Origin: Gammaproteobacteria bacterium
GTDB lineage: Bacteria > Pseudomonadota > Gammaproteobacteria > Steroidobacterales > Steroidobacteraceae
Assembly: GCA_009923475.1 (NCBI GenBank)
Contig: RFTM01000109.1
Location: forward strand, 1-6,237
DNA: 6,237 bases
Reading direction: 5' to 3'
Shown here: piece after piece, positions 1 through 6,237 of the stretch
Numbering within the stretch: position 1 is the first letter of the stretch
Layout: every line of letters starts with the position of its first letter
Program-made: the position numbers and the translations under genes
Notes under the pieces: generated by a model
Told to the model about the DNA's origin: nothing
Seen by the model: the letters and a program-made list of their open reading frames with translations, nothing else
Databases searched by the model: none

Positions 1-1807
1 GGCGGATCACGAAGTCGCCCACCTCGCCCTCCAGCACCTGCGTGTCCTGCCAGTCGGTGGGCACGTCCTTGATGAACCGGAACGGCCCGGGGAAGCGCGC
101 GTAGTTCTCCGGCAGGTCGGCCACCATCTGGATGGGGCTGTAGATGACCACATAGAGCGCGAGCTGCTTGGCGATCGTCGACTGGATGGCCTGCCCGTTC
201 CGCCCCTTCAAGGACAGCACGCCCGGCGTGAAGTCCATCGGCCCGGACAGCATGCGCGTGAAGACGAGGTTGGCCTCGTGCTCGGGCGGGTTGGGCGGCA
301 CGCCCCAGGCGTTGTATTCCATGCCGCGCGCGCCCTCGCGCGCCACCCAGTTGGGGTAGGTGCGACGCAGCCCGGTGTCCTTGATCGGTTCATGCGGATT
401 GATAGCGATTCGGCGCTTCGCGGCCTCGGTGACGACCTTCAGGTGATGCCGCGACATGGCCTGTCCGTCGTGGTACTCGAAGCGGTAGCTGCCGTCCGGG
501 TCGAGGAACTTCGCGCCGCCGGCATCGGCCACATATCCCGTCTTGATGCTGTCGATGCCGAGCCGCGCCGCCTGGTCGAGCGCCGCGCCGAGCTGGGCCT
601 CGTAGTGCGAGGCGAAGGCCGAGGTCTCATGATGGCCGACGAGGTGCACGCCCTTCTTGCGGGCGTGGGCGGCCAGCGCCTCGAGGTCGAAGTCGGGATA
701 CGGCTGCGTGAAGCTGAAGGTCTCGCCGTTGGCGAACCAGTCGCCGTTCCAACCGGTGTTCCAGCCCTCGACCAGCACGCCGCGGAAACCGTTGGCGGCA
801 GCGAAGTCGATGTAGCGCTTGACGTTGGCGGTGTTGGCGCCGTGTTTCGGGCCCGAGGCCCAGCTCTCGGTGTCGAGATGCAGGCTCCACCACACGCCCA
901 CGTACTTGTAGGGCTTCACCCACGACACGTCGCCGAGCGCGTTCGGCTCGTTGAGGTCGAGGATGAGGTCGGACATGTAGAGCCCGGCCGCGTCGTCGGC
1001 GACCTGCAGCGTGCGCCAGGGCGTGACGAAGGGCGCGGTGCGGCTGACGCGCGGACCGCGCGCCGACGGCGACAGCGTGGCGCGGAAGCGCTGGCCCTCG
1101 GACTTGCGCAGCCACATCGCCGAGTAATCGACCAGCGCCGCCTCGTGGACCGCGATGTGCAGGCCGCTCGCCGCGCGGAAGGTGACGGGCGTGTGCGCCT
1201 GGCCGATCTCGGCCGCGGGCGTGCGGTTGTAGAGGTACTCGTAGCGGTTCCACTCGCCCGCCGGGATCCACCACGCCGTGGCGGGCTCGATGAGCGAGAA
1301 CTCGGTGAGCTCGTCGGCGATGTTCACCTGCTTGAGCGACGGCTGGTCGGGGAACTCGTAGCGGAAGCCGAGACCGTGGTCGTAGACGCGGAACACCACG
1401 TCGAGCGCGCGCGAGCGCGGCGGCGTCTCGCGCAAGCGCACGCGCAGCTCGCGGAAGTGGCTGCGCACGAAGCGGCGTTCGCCCCAGGGCTGCTCCCAGC
1501 GGCCGTCGACGGTGCGCGTGGCCTGGCTCTCGAGCGTGAAATTGCGCTCGAACTTGGGCGCGTCGGTGAACAGGAAGCCGAGCCGCGACTCGGCGACGAC
1601 CGGCCGGCCGCGGCGTTCCACGCGATAGCCCGCGCGCCCCTCGCCGTTGAGCGTCACCATCACCTTGAGCACGCCGCTGGGCGACTCGACGGCCGCGACA
1701 TCGCGGGTCTGCGCCTGCGCGGCGGGCGCGGCGAAGGGCGAGAGCCAGGCGAGCAGCGCGAACGCGGCGGGGATGCAGCCCGCCACACGGGCTACGCGGC
1801 CGCTCAC
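1..1807 (-). CDS. GH97 alpha-glucosidase (SusB-like), exported; C-terminus cut by window edge
   Basis: Likely releases glucose from non-reducing ends of maltodextrins in the periplasm. The frame opens at GTG (1805-1807) and stays open for 602 codons to the window edge. Known GH97 enzymes are about 650-740 residues, so only the C-terminal part is missing. Residues 1-32 are a Sec signal peptide: arginines at 4 and 7, hydrophobic core 12-27, cleavage probably after AQA (30-32). A GH97 beta-sandwich domain follows to about residue 300 (WNRYEYLY at 186-193; LNEPN at 285-289). The catalytic barrel then carries YVGVWW, VEGWNTGWNGDW, GHHET (E394), HEPIKDTG (E473) and REGARGMEYNAW (E491, E497). As I recall SusB, its base glutamates are E439 and E508, its acid is E532, and E508, E526 and E532 bind calcium. 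The 18- and 6-residue spacings of E473, E491 and E497 match exactly, which points to the inverting alpha-glucoside branch. The GTG start is favoured by a GGGG run 7 bases upstream and by the GTGA overlap with the amylase stop. The family call is firm; the exact substrate is inferred. Confidence 0.93.
   Translation of the reverse strand, partial: MSGRVARVAGCIPAAFALLAWLSPFAAPAAQAQTRDVAAVESPSGVLKVMVTLNGEGRAGYRVERRGRPVVAESRLGFLFTDAPKFERNFTLESQATRTVDGRWEQPWGERRFVRSHFRELRVRLRETPPRSRALDVVFRVYDHGLGFRYEFPDQPSLKQVNIADELTEFSLIEPATAWWIPAGEWNRYEYLYNRTPAAEIGQAHTPVTFRAASGLHIAVHEAALVDYSAMWLRKSEGQRFRATLSPSARGPRVSRTAPFVTPWRTLQVADDAAGLYMSDLILDLNEPNALGDVSWVKPYKYVGVWWSLHLDTESWASGPKHGANTANVKRYIDFAAANGFRGVLVEGWNTGWNGDWFANGETFSFTQPYPDFDLEALAAHARKKGVHLVGHHETSAFASHYEAQLGAALDQAARLGIDSIKTGYVADAGGAKFLDPDGSYRFEYHDGQAMSRHHLKVVTEAAKRRIAINPHEPIKDTGLRRTYPNWVAREGARGMEYNAWGVPPNPPEHEANLVFTRMLSGPMDFTPGVLSLKGRNGQAIQSTIAKQLALYVVIYSPIQMVADLPENYARFPGPFRFIKDVPTDWQDTQVLEGEVGDFVIR
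1804..1807 (-). other. Four-base GTGA overlap between amylase stop and GH97 start
   Basis: Read on the minus strand, the four bases GTGA hold both the GTG start of the GH97 gene (1807-1805) and the TGA stop of the amylase (1806-1804). This suggests that terminating ribosomes restart on the downstream gene (translational coupling). It also fixes the operon relationship, because no terminator or promoter can fit between the genes. Confidence 0.85.
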
Positions 1808-3651
1808 GGCGCACCCCGCGCGGCGGCGCAGACGGCGAAGCCGAGCGGCGGCAGTTCCACGCGCAGGCTGCCGGGCGCGCTGGCCGCGGGCGCGCAGGCG
1901 CCCGCCAAGGCCTCGAAACGCAGCGAGGCCGTCTCCACGGTGACCTGCATCGCGACCGGCTTGGTCGAGGTGTTGAAGGCGATGAGGTACTCGCGGCCGT
2001 CGACGGGGTCGAAGCGCGACACCGCGAACAGGCCCGGCCCGTCCTCGGTGTAGCGGCGCGTCACCTGCGCGCCGCGATGCAGCGCGGGATGCGCCTTGCG
2101 CAGCGCAGCCAGCCCGGCGACCAGCCGGTAAAGCGGGTGCGCGGTATCGAAGTTCTCCTGCGCGTGCCGGCGGTCCGTGCCCAGCAGCGCCTGGCCGTTG
2201 TACTCGGCGACCTGGCTCGCGAACAGCGGCGCGCGCGACGATTGGTCGTTGCCGAGTCCGACGAACCCCTGCTCGTCGCCCGAATACACCGTCGGCACGC
2301 CGCGCAGCGTCAGCAGCATCGCGTGTGCGAGCTGTACGCGCGCCAAGGCTTCGTCGCGCGCCACCTGCGGCCGCTTGCGGTACACGAGGTGTGCGAAGCG
2401 GCCGAAGTCGTGGTTGCTGATGAAGGTCGGCGAGCTGAGCGCGGTGGCCTCCCCGCCCTCGTAGAGCACGTCGTCGGCGAACAGGCGCGCCAGCACCTGG
2501 GTCGGCGCATCGCCCGCCACCGTCTCGCGCACGGCGGCGGCGAAGGCGAAGTCGAGCACCGTCGGCAGGCCGGCGACGCGGGTATAACGCGCGAGCAGCG
2601 GCGTGTCGGTGGGCTGCTCGACGAACACCTCGCCGAAGATGTGGAAGTTCGGGATGCCGCGCGCCTGCGCGCGCCGCAGCATGGCCGGCGCGAAGCGCTG
2701 CCAGAACCCCTCGTTCACGTGCTTGGCGGTGTCGATGCGGAAGCCGTCGACACCGTAGCGGTCGATCCAGGCGCCGTAGATGTCGATGAAGCCGTCGACC
2801 ACGCGCGGGTCCTCGGTCATCAGGTCGTCGAGTCCCACGAAATCGCCCTGGTCGGAGCTCTCGCCGCTGAAGGTCGTGTTGCCGCGGTTGTGGTACCAGA
2901 TCGGGTCGTTGAGCCAGGCCGGCACCTTGATGCCGCGCTCGGCCTCCGGCACGTACGGGGTGTAGGCGTAGTCGGGGCGCTTCAGCCGCGCGAAGTTCTC
3001 CGCGGTCTGGTGCTGCGGTGCATGGCCCGCGAAGCCCTCGTTGATCGGCTCACCGCCCGGACCGCCGCGCCGCGAGTACGGATAGTCGGCGAGGGAGCGG
3101 TAGGGACAGGCGCTGGTCGGGCATTCGCGGTAGGCGATCACGTCGGCCGTGTGGTTGGTGATGATGTCGAGGTAGAGCTTCATGCCGCGCGCGTGCACCG
3201 CCGCGACCAGCGCGCGCAGGTCGGCCTCGCTGCCGAAATGCGGGTCGACGCGCGTGAAATCGGTGATCCAGTAGCCGTGGTAGCCCGCGGACTCATCGCC
3301 CGGCGCGCCCTGCACCGGCTTGTTCTTGTAGATGGGCCCGAGCCAGATGGCGGTCGCGCCGAGGCCCTGGATGTAATCGAGGCGCGAGATCAGGCCCTGC
3401 AGGTCGCCGCCGAGGTAGAAGCCCTTGCGGGTCGGGTCGAAGCCCGTCTGCAGCGGTCCGCCCTGCAGGCCGCCACGGTCGTTCGTGGTGTCGCCGTTCT
3501 CGAAACGGTCGGGCAGCAGGAAGTAGATGACCTCGTCCTGCGGCAGGCGTGCGAGGCGTGCCTCATCGGCTGTCTTGCCCGGCGATGGCGCTGCCAACGT
3601 GGCGACGGACGCAAGAAACCCCAGCAGCGAAAAAACAACAGTCCGCATCAT
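1804..3651 (-). CDS. Exported GH13 alpha-amylase-family enzyme
   Basis: A complete 615-residue glycoside hydrolase that should cleave alpha-1,4-glucan by the retaining mechanism. Residues 1-20 are a signal peptide (MMRTVVF, hydrophobic core, cleavage near TLA-AP), so it acts in the periplasm or outside the cell. The N-terminal part shows the CGTase/amylase-type elements LLPDRFENGD (45-54) and GGDLQGLISRLDYIQGLGA (81-99). All four classical GH13 regions are intact: region I LDIITNH (161-167); region II GFRIDTAKH with nucleophile D307; region III FGEVF with acid/base E341; region IV FISNHD with stabiliser D415. Domain B lies at about 168-270, with GLDDL (273-277) in the region V position. A short beta domain C covers about 525-615. 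No starch-binding module is visible. Starting at 3651 rather than an in-frame ATG at 3708 gives a proper signal peptide and a G6 run 7 bases upstream. It is the first gene of an operon with the GH97 gene. Alpha-amylase versus cyclomaltodextrinase or maltogenic activity cannot be separated by reading. Confidence 0.94.
   Translation of the reverse strand: MMRTVVFSLLGFLASVATLAAPSPGKTADEARLARLPQDEVIYFLLPDRFENGDTTNDRGGLQGGPLQTGFDPTRKGFYLGGDLQGLISRLDYIQGLGATAIWLGPIYKNKPVQGAPGDESAGYHGYWITDFTRVDPHFGSEADLRALVAAVHARGMKLYLDIITNHTADVIAYRECPTSACPYRSLADYPYSRRGGPGGEPINEGFAGHAPQHQTAENFARLKRPDYAYTPYVPEAERGIKVPAWLNDPIWYHNRGNTTFSGESSDQGDFVGLDDLMTEDPRVVDGFIDIYGAWIDRYGVDGFRIDTAKHVNEGFWQRFAPAMLRRAQARGIPNFHIFGEVFVEQPTDTPLLARYTRVAGLPTVLDFAFAAAVRETVAGDAPTQVLARLFADDVLYEGGEATALSSPTFISNHDFGRFAHLVYRKRPQVARDEALARVQLAHAMLLTLRGVPTVYSGDEQGFVGLGNDQSSRAPLFASQVAEYNGQALLGTDRRHAQENFDTAHPLYRLVAGLAALRKAHPALHRGAQVTRRYTEDGPGLFAVSRFDPVDGREYLIAFNTSTKPVAMQVTVETASLRFEALAGACAPAASAPGSLRVELPPLGFAVCAAARGAP
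1814..1817 (-). promoter_or_regulatory. Ribosome binding site for the GH97 gene
   Basis: On the minus strand a GGGG run ends 6 bases before the GTG at 1807 and lies inside the last codons of the amylase. It is a weak G-rich Shine-Dalgarno match, but its spacing supports the GTG as start over the later in-frame GTG at codon 8. Confidence 0.5.
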
Positions 3652-3658
3652 CGTCGAA

Positions 3659-3664
3659 CCCCCC
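3659..3664 (-). promoter_or_regulatory. Ribosome binding site for the amylase gene
   Basis: Six consecutive G residues on the minus strand lie 7 bases upstream of the tandem ATG ATG (3651-3646). This decides the start in favour of 3651 (or 3648, which would differ by one methionine) over the in-frame ATG at 3708. Confidence 0.6.
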
Positions 3665-3686
3665 GGTCGGTCAGCGATCCGCGCTT

Positions 3687-3703
3687 TCCCGTATGAAACG
3701 GGA
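3687..3703. repeat. Short inverted repeat in the amylase leader
   Basis: TCCCGT (3687-3692) and ACGGGA (3698-3703) are perfect 6-bp complementary arms around a 5-base loop. In the leftward transcript this would be a small hairpin about 36 bases before the amylase start. It is not followed by a U-run in either direction, so it is not a terminator. It may be incidental. Confidence 0.35.
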
Positions 3704-3723
3704 GCCACGGACAGGATGCCATC

Positions 3724-3755
3724 TGCATACGATTACATTAATGCAATCGTATGCA
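3724..3755. promoter_or_regulatory. 32-bp near-perfect palindrome: candidate double operator
   Basis: Arms of 11 bp (3724-3734 and 3745-3755) are perfectly complementary. The 10 bases between them contain the perfect 8-bp palindrome CATTAATG, so 15 of 16 base pairs match, the only break being A3735/C3744. The element can also be read as two inverted copies of one 14-bp site: TGCATACGATTACA (plus, 3724-3737) and TGCATACGATTGCA (minus, 3755-3742), identical at 13 of 14 bases. Each copy is a partial palindrome, with TGCA-like arms around a central CG, as in many LacI-family operators. The two centres are 18 bp apart. It lies between divergent maltodextrin genes and just upstream of the likely -35 box of the receptor. 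A MalR-like LacI-family regulator is the natural candidate by analogy with other proteobacterial maltose loci; none is encoded in this window. Confidence 0.7.
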
Positions 3756-3759
3756 TGCA

Positions 3760-3789
3760 TTGCACGGCCTTTCGCCGCCTGACTACGAT
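3760..3789 (+). promoter_or_regulatory. Candidate sigma-70 promoter of the TonB-dependent receptor gene
   Basis: TTGCAC (3760-3765) resembles a -35 box and TACGAT (3784-3789) a -10 box (4 of 6 consensus bases), with an 18-base spacer. Transcription would begin around 3796, placing the 11-bp inverted repeat at the very 5' end of the mRNA. The -35 box touches a third TGCA-rich stretch (3752-3764) next to the palindrome, so a protein bound there could block polymerase. The prediction is by eye only. Confidence 0.4.
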
Positions 3790-3796
3790 TCGTTAG

Positions 3797-3820
3797 GGGT
3801 TTTGCGGCCCCGCAAAACCC
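3797..3820 (+). repeat. Perfect 11-bp inverted repeat (leader hairpin) before the TonB receptor gene
   Basis: GGGTTTTGCGG (3797-3807) and CCGCAAAACCC (3810-3820) are exact reverse complements separated by CC. As RNA this folds into a 10-bp stem with a four-base GCCC loop, ending 8 bases before the Shine-Dalgarno sequence. No T-run follows on either strand, so it is not a standard intrinsic terminator. Possible roles are a stabilising 5' mRNA hairpin, a translation-control element or a second protein binding site. Confidence 0.65.
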
Positions 3821-3828
3821 ATTACATC

Positions 3829-3836
3829 AGGGGGAG
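3829..3836 (+). promoter_or_regulatory. Strong ribosome binding site of the TonB receptor gene
   Basis: AGGGGGAG lies 9 bases upstream of the ATG at 3846, with a pyrimidine-rich spacer. It is the best Shine-Dalgarno match in the window and fixes the start. There is no other in-frame ATG before about codon 205. Confidence 0.75.
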
Positions 3837-3845
3837 TTCTTTTCC

Positions 3846-6237
3846 ATGGCCAAACCCATCACGCAGACCTCAGCGTCTCATATCCGCAACGCCCCGCCGT
3901 TGCCGTCCCGTCGTCACCCGGCTGTCGCGCTCGCCGTGGCCGCGGCGCTCGCCGCCTCGTCGGCCGCGCACGCGCAGACCGCCACGGCCGACAAAACCGC
4001 CAAGCCCGCCGACAGCCTCGAAGAGGTCGTCATCACCGGCTTCCGCGCCAGCCTCGAAAGCGCCATCGCCGCCAAGCAGCAGAACCTCGCCATCGTCGAA
4101 GTGGTGTCCGCCGAAGACATCGGCAAGCTCCCCGACACCAGCATCGCCGAGGCGATCTCGCGCCTGCCGGGCCTCACCTCGCAGCGCGCCGAAGGCCGCG
4201 CCTCCGCGATCAGCCTGCGCGGCACCGACCCCGGCTTCACCTCCGCGCTGCTCAACGGCCGCGAGCAGGTGAGCACCGGCGACAACCGCAGCGTCGAGTT
4301 CGACCAGTACCCCTCCGAACTGCTCAACTCGGTCGTGGTGTACAAGACGCCCGACGCGAGCCTCGTCGGCCAGGGCCTCGCGGGCACCATCGACCTGCGC
4401 ACCGTGCGTCCGCTCGACTACGGCCGTGAGGCCGGCGCGGTCAACCTGCGCCGCGAGATGAACAGCAACGACAACCTCGGCGCCGACTCCAAGGACACCG
4501 GCTACCGCGCGAGCTTCTCGTACATCGGCCAGTTCGCCGGTGACACGGTCGGCCTCGCGTTCGGCTACGCGCGCCTCGACTCGCCGCTCGCCACCCGCGC
4601 CTTCGGCACCTACGAGCCTTGGGAAGACGTCGCCGGCAACCAGTGGTTCCCCGGCCTCAATGCCGGCATCCCGGCCGGCACGCGCATCACCAAGGGCATG
4701 AAGGTCCGCTCCGACATGGGCAAGACCGTCCGCGACGGCTTCATGGCGACCCTGCAGTTCCGTCCGTCCGACACCTACACCGGCATCGTCGACCTCTACT
4801 ACTCGACGATGGACCAGACCAACAACGCGCGCAGCCTCGAGGTCAACCTCGGCGGCTACCCGGCGCCCTGCTGTGACGGCACTTTCCCGCCCGGCACGCC
4901 GTTCGGCTACCAGGGCGTCACCATCTCCAACAGTTCGGTGGTGGCAGGCACGCTGCGCAACGTGATGCCGCTGGCCCGCAACTTCCTCTTCACCACCAAC
5001 GACGAGATCCTCGCCGGCGGCTTCCGCAACGAGTTCACGCTCTCCGACGACTGGTCCGTGATGGCCGACCTCAGCTACTCGAAGGCCACCCGCGAGCAGG
5101 ACCAGTTCGAGGTCAACTCGCAGTACCGTCCTGCGGCGGCGTCGGGCTCCAACCCGCGCAACCAGTACGACACCGGCACCTTCACGCTGCGCGGCACCAG
5201 CGACATGCCCTCGCTCGCCTTCACCCGCAACTACGCCGACGCGGCGCAGGTGCAGGTGGGCCCCACGATCTACGGCGCCGGCTACACCAAGGCCCCGGAG
5301 ACCGAGGACGAACTGACCTCGGCGCGCCTCGACGTGACGCGCTCCAGCGGCTACGGCATCTTCAGCTCCGTGACGGCGAGCCTCAACTACGCCGATCGCA
5401 CCAAGGACAAGAAGTCGCCGGAAGCGGGCCTCGGCACCAAGGGCGACGCGTACTTCGCGATCGCGCCGCAGTACCTGCTCGCGCCGATGAACCTGTCGTA
5501 CGCCGGCGCCGGCCAGGCGCTCGCTTGGGACGTCCCGGGCGTGCTCGACGCCTACTACAACCCCATCAACTACGGCACGCCCGAGACCCTGCCCTACCTC
5601 GCCCCGAAGTTCTGGACGGTCGAGGAGAAGGCCTGGACCGGCTCGCTGCGCGGCGAGCTCGACCGTGAGATCTCGGACACCGTCACCCTGAAGGGCAGCG
5701 TCGGCCTGCAGATCATCCGCACGGACCAGAGCTCTTCCTCGTTCCTCGCGGCCAACGCCTACACGCCCGCCCAGAAGATCCTCAAGGTTTCCGACGGCAA
5801 GGCCTACAACGACATCCTGCCGCAGGTGAACCTCGCGTTCTCGATGTCGGGCGACCAGGTGATCCGCGTCGGCCTCGCTCGTGAGATGGCCCGTCCCCGC
5901 ATGGACCAGCTCAAGGCCACCGAGGAGAGCGGTTACGACCGCGCCACCGGCAAGCCGGGCGGCAGCGGCGGCAACCCGCGCCTCGACCCCTGGCGCGCCT
6001 GGGCGGCCGACATCTCCTGGGAGCGCTACTTCGAGGGCCGCAAGGGCTATGTGGCGGCGGCGGCGTTCTACAAGGACCTGTCGACCTACATCTACAACCA
6101 GACCACGCCCGACTACGACTTCGGGAACCTGTTCGACTCCACGCCGAACAGCTTCCTGAACCCCGGCATCACCAAGCAGCGCACCGGCAACTTCACGCGT
6201 CCGGTGAACGGCAAGGGCGGCACGCTGTGGGGCGTCG
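3846..6237 (+). CDS. TonB-dependent outer-membrane receptor, Xanthomonas/Caulobacter type; C-terminus cut by window edge
   Basis: Likely imports maltodextrins across the outer membrane using TonB-ExbBD energy. The frame is open for 797 codons to the window edge; relatives are usually about 900-1000 residues, so the last barrel strands and terminal aromatic residue lie outside. A signal peptide with a long basic n-region (RRH at 22-24), Ala-rich core and AHA-Q cleavage near residue 43 comes first. The TonB box LEEVVITG (58-65) follows. The plug domain runs from about 70 to 190: EVVSAEDIGKLPD, SIAEAISRLPGL, ISLRGTDPGF, LLNGRE and GLAGTIDLRTVRPLDY. This is the pattern of the TonB-Xanth-Caul receptor family. 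Beta-barrel sequence with alternating aromatic strands and long loops follows. There is no N-terminal STN signalling domain, so sigma/anti-sigma signalling is unlikely. Two adjacent cysteines at 342-343 are unusual. Substrate is inferred from the divergent GH13 and GH97 genes; Caulobacter MalA is a functional parallel, not a demonstrated ortholog. Confidence 0.93.
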   Translation, partial: MAKPITQTSASHIRNAPPLPSRRHPAVALAVAAALAASSAAHAQTATADKTAKPADSLEEVVITGFRASLESAIAAKQQNLAIVEVVSAEDIGKLPDTSIAEAISRLPGLTSQRAEGRASAISLRGTDPGFTSALLNGREQVSTGDNRSVEFDQYPSELLNSVVVYKTPDASLVGQGLAGTIDLRTVRPLDYGREAGAVNLRREMNSNDNLGADSKDTGYRASFSYIGQFAGDTVGLAFGYARLDSPLATRAFGTYEPWEDVAGNQWFPGLNAGIPAGTRITKGMKVRSDMGKTVRDGFMATLQFRPSDTYTGIVDLYYSTMDQTNNARSLEVNLGGYPAPCCDGTFPPGTPFGYQGVTISNSSVVAGTLRNVMPLARNFLFTTNDEILAGGFRNEFTLSDDWSVMADLSYSKATREQDQFEVNSQYRPAAASGSNPRNQYDTGTFTLRGTSDMPSLAFTRNYADAAQVQVGPTIYGAGYTKAPETEDELTSARLDVTRSSGYGIFSSVTASLNYADRTKDKKSPEAGLGTKGDAYFAIAPQYLLAPMNLSYAGAGQALAWDVPGVLDAYYNPINYGTPETLPYLAPKFWTVEEKAWTGSLRGELDREISDTVTLKGSVGLQIIRTDQSSSSFLAANAYTPAQKILKVSDGKAYNDILPQVNLAFSMSGDQVIRVGLAREMARPRMDQLKATEESGYDRATGKPGGSGGNPRLDPWRAWAADISWERYFEGRKGYVAAAAFYKDLSTYIYNQTTPDYDFGNLFDSTPNSFLNPGITKQRTGNFTRPVNGKGGTLWGV

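Noticed and set aside
1775..1786. VAGC in the GH97 signal peptide (residues 8-11) resembling a lipobox
   Set aside because: The cysteine precedes the hydrophobic core instead of following it, so lipoprotein processing there is unlikely. The AQA site near residue 32 fits ordinary signal cleavage.
627..1814. 395-codon open frame on the minus strand overlapping the GH97 frame
   Set aside because: It occupies a different frame of the same strand and its product is mostly Arg/Ala/Pro. The GH97 frame there carries clear family motifs and catalytic residues.
278..2053. 591-codon open frame on the plus strand opposite the GH97 gene and the amylase 3' end
   Set aside because: It is antisense to two well-supported enzymes. 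Its product is an Arg/Ala/Val/Glu-rich string without domains, a common by-product of GC-rich codon usage.
2077..3696. 539-codon open frame on the plus strand opposite the amylase
   Set aside because: It lies antisense to intact GH13 catalytic motifs, shows low-complexity R/A/V/H/E composition and has no recognisable family.
3652..3708. Amylase start at the upstream ATG at 3708
   Set aside because: It would add 19 mostly hydrophilic residues in front of a complete signal peptide and has no good ribosome binding site, whereas 3651 has a G6 run at good spacing.
3797..3820. Inverted repeat considered as a rho-independent terminator
   Set aside because: No T-run follows either arm on either strand, and no gene ends here, because both neighbours transcribe away from the region.
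3751..4272. 173-codon plus-strand frame and the 162-codon minus-strand frame (3914-4402) over the start of the receptor
   Set aside because: Both overlap the signal peptide, TonB box and plug of the receptor and show no sensible protein composition.

Overview
The window is a compact piece of a starch/maltodextrin utilisation locus from a GC-rich, Gram-negative bacterium. The strongest clue to the host is the outer-membrane receptor at the right end. Its TonB box and plug are of the type typical of Xanthomonadaceae/Lysobacteraceae and Caulobacter-like bacteria. With G+C of roughly two thirds by eye and a GH97 + GH13 + TonB-receptor gene set, a gammaproteobacterium of the Xanthomonas/Lysobacter group is the best guess; a Caulobacter-like alphaproteobacterium is not excluded. 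No SusD-type lipoprotein is visible, which argues against Bacteroidetes.

Layout. Positions 1-1807 (minus strand) hold most of a GH97 alpha-glucosidase of the SusB type, cut at its C-terminal end by the window edge. Positions 1804-3651 (minus strand) hold a complete exported GH13 alpha-amylase-type enzyme. The two genes overlap by four bases (GTGA) and form an operon, amylase first. Positions 3652-3845 are a 194-bp divergent control region. It contains a nearly perfect 32-bp palindrome made of two copies of a LacI-family-like 14-bp site, a plausible sigma-70 promoter for the rightward gene, and a perfect 11-bp inverted repeat that would form a hairpin at or near the 5' end of the rightward mRNA. 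Positions 3846-6237 (plus strand) hold a TonB-dependent receptor, cut before its C-terminus by the window edge.

How the parts probably work together (inference from families and arrangement): the receptor imports maltodextrins across the outer membrane using TonB energy. The exported GH13 enzyme cuts alpha-1,4-glucan internally, outside the cell or in the periplasm. The GH97 enzyme then releases glucose from non-reducing ends in the periplasm. The shared palindrome between the divergent units is a good candidate operator for a MalR-like repressor encoded outside the window. The pathway itself is of a known kind; the least described part is the control region. I see no RNA gene, CRISPR array, insertion sequence or phage element.
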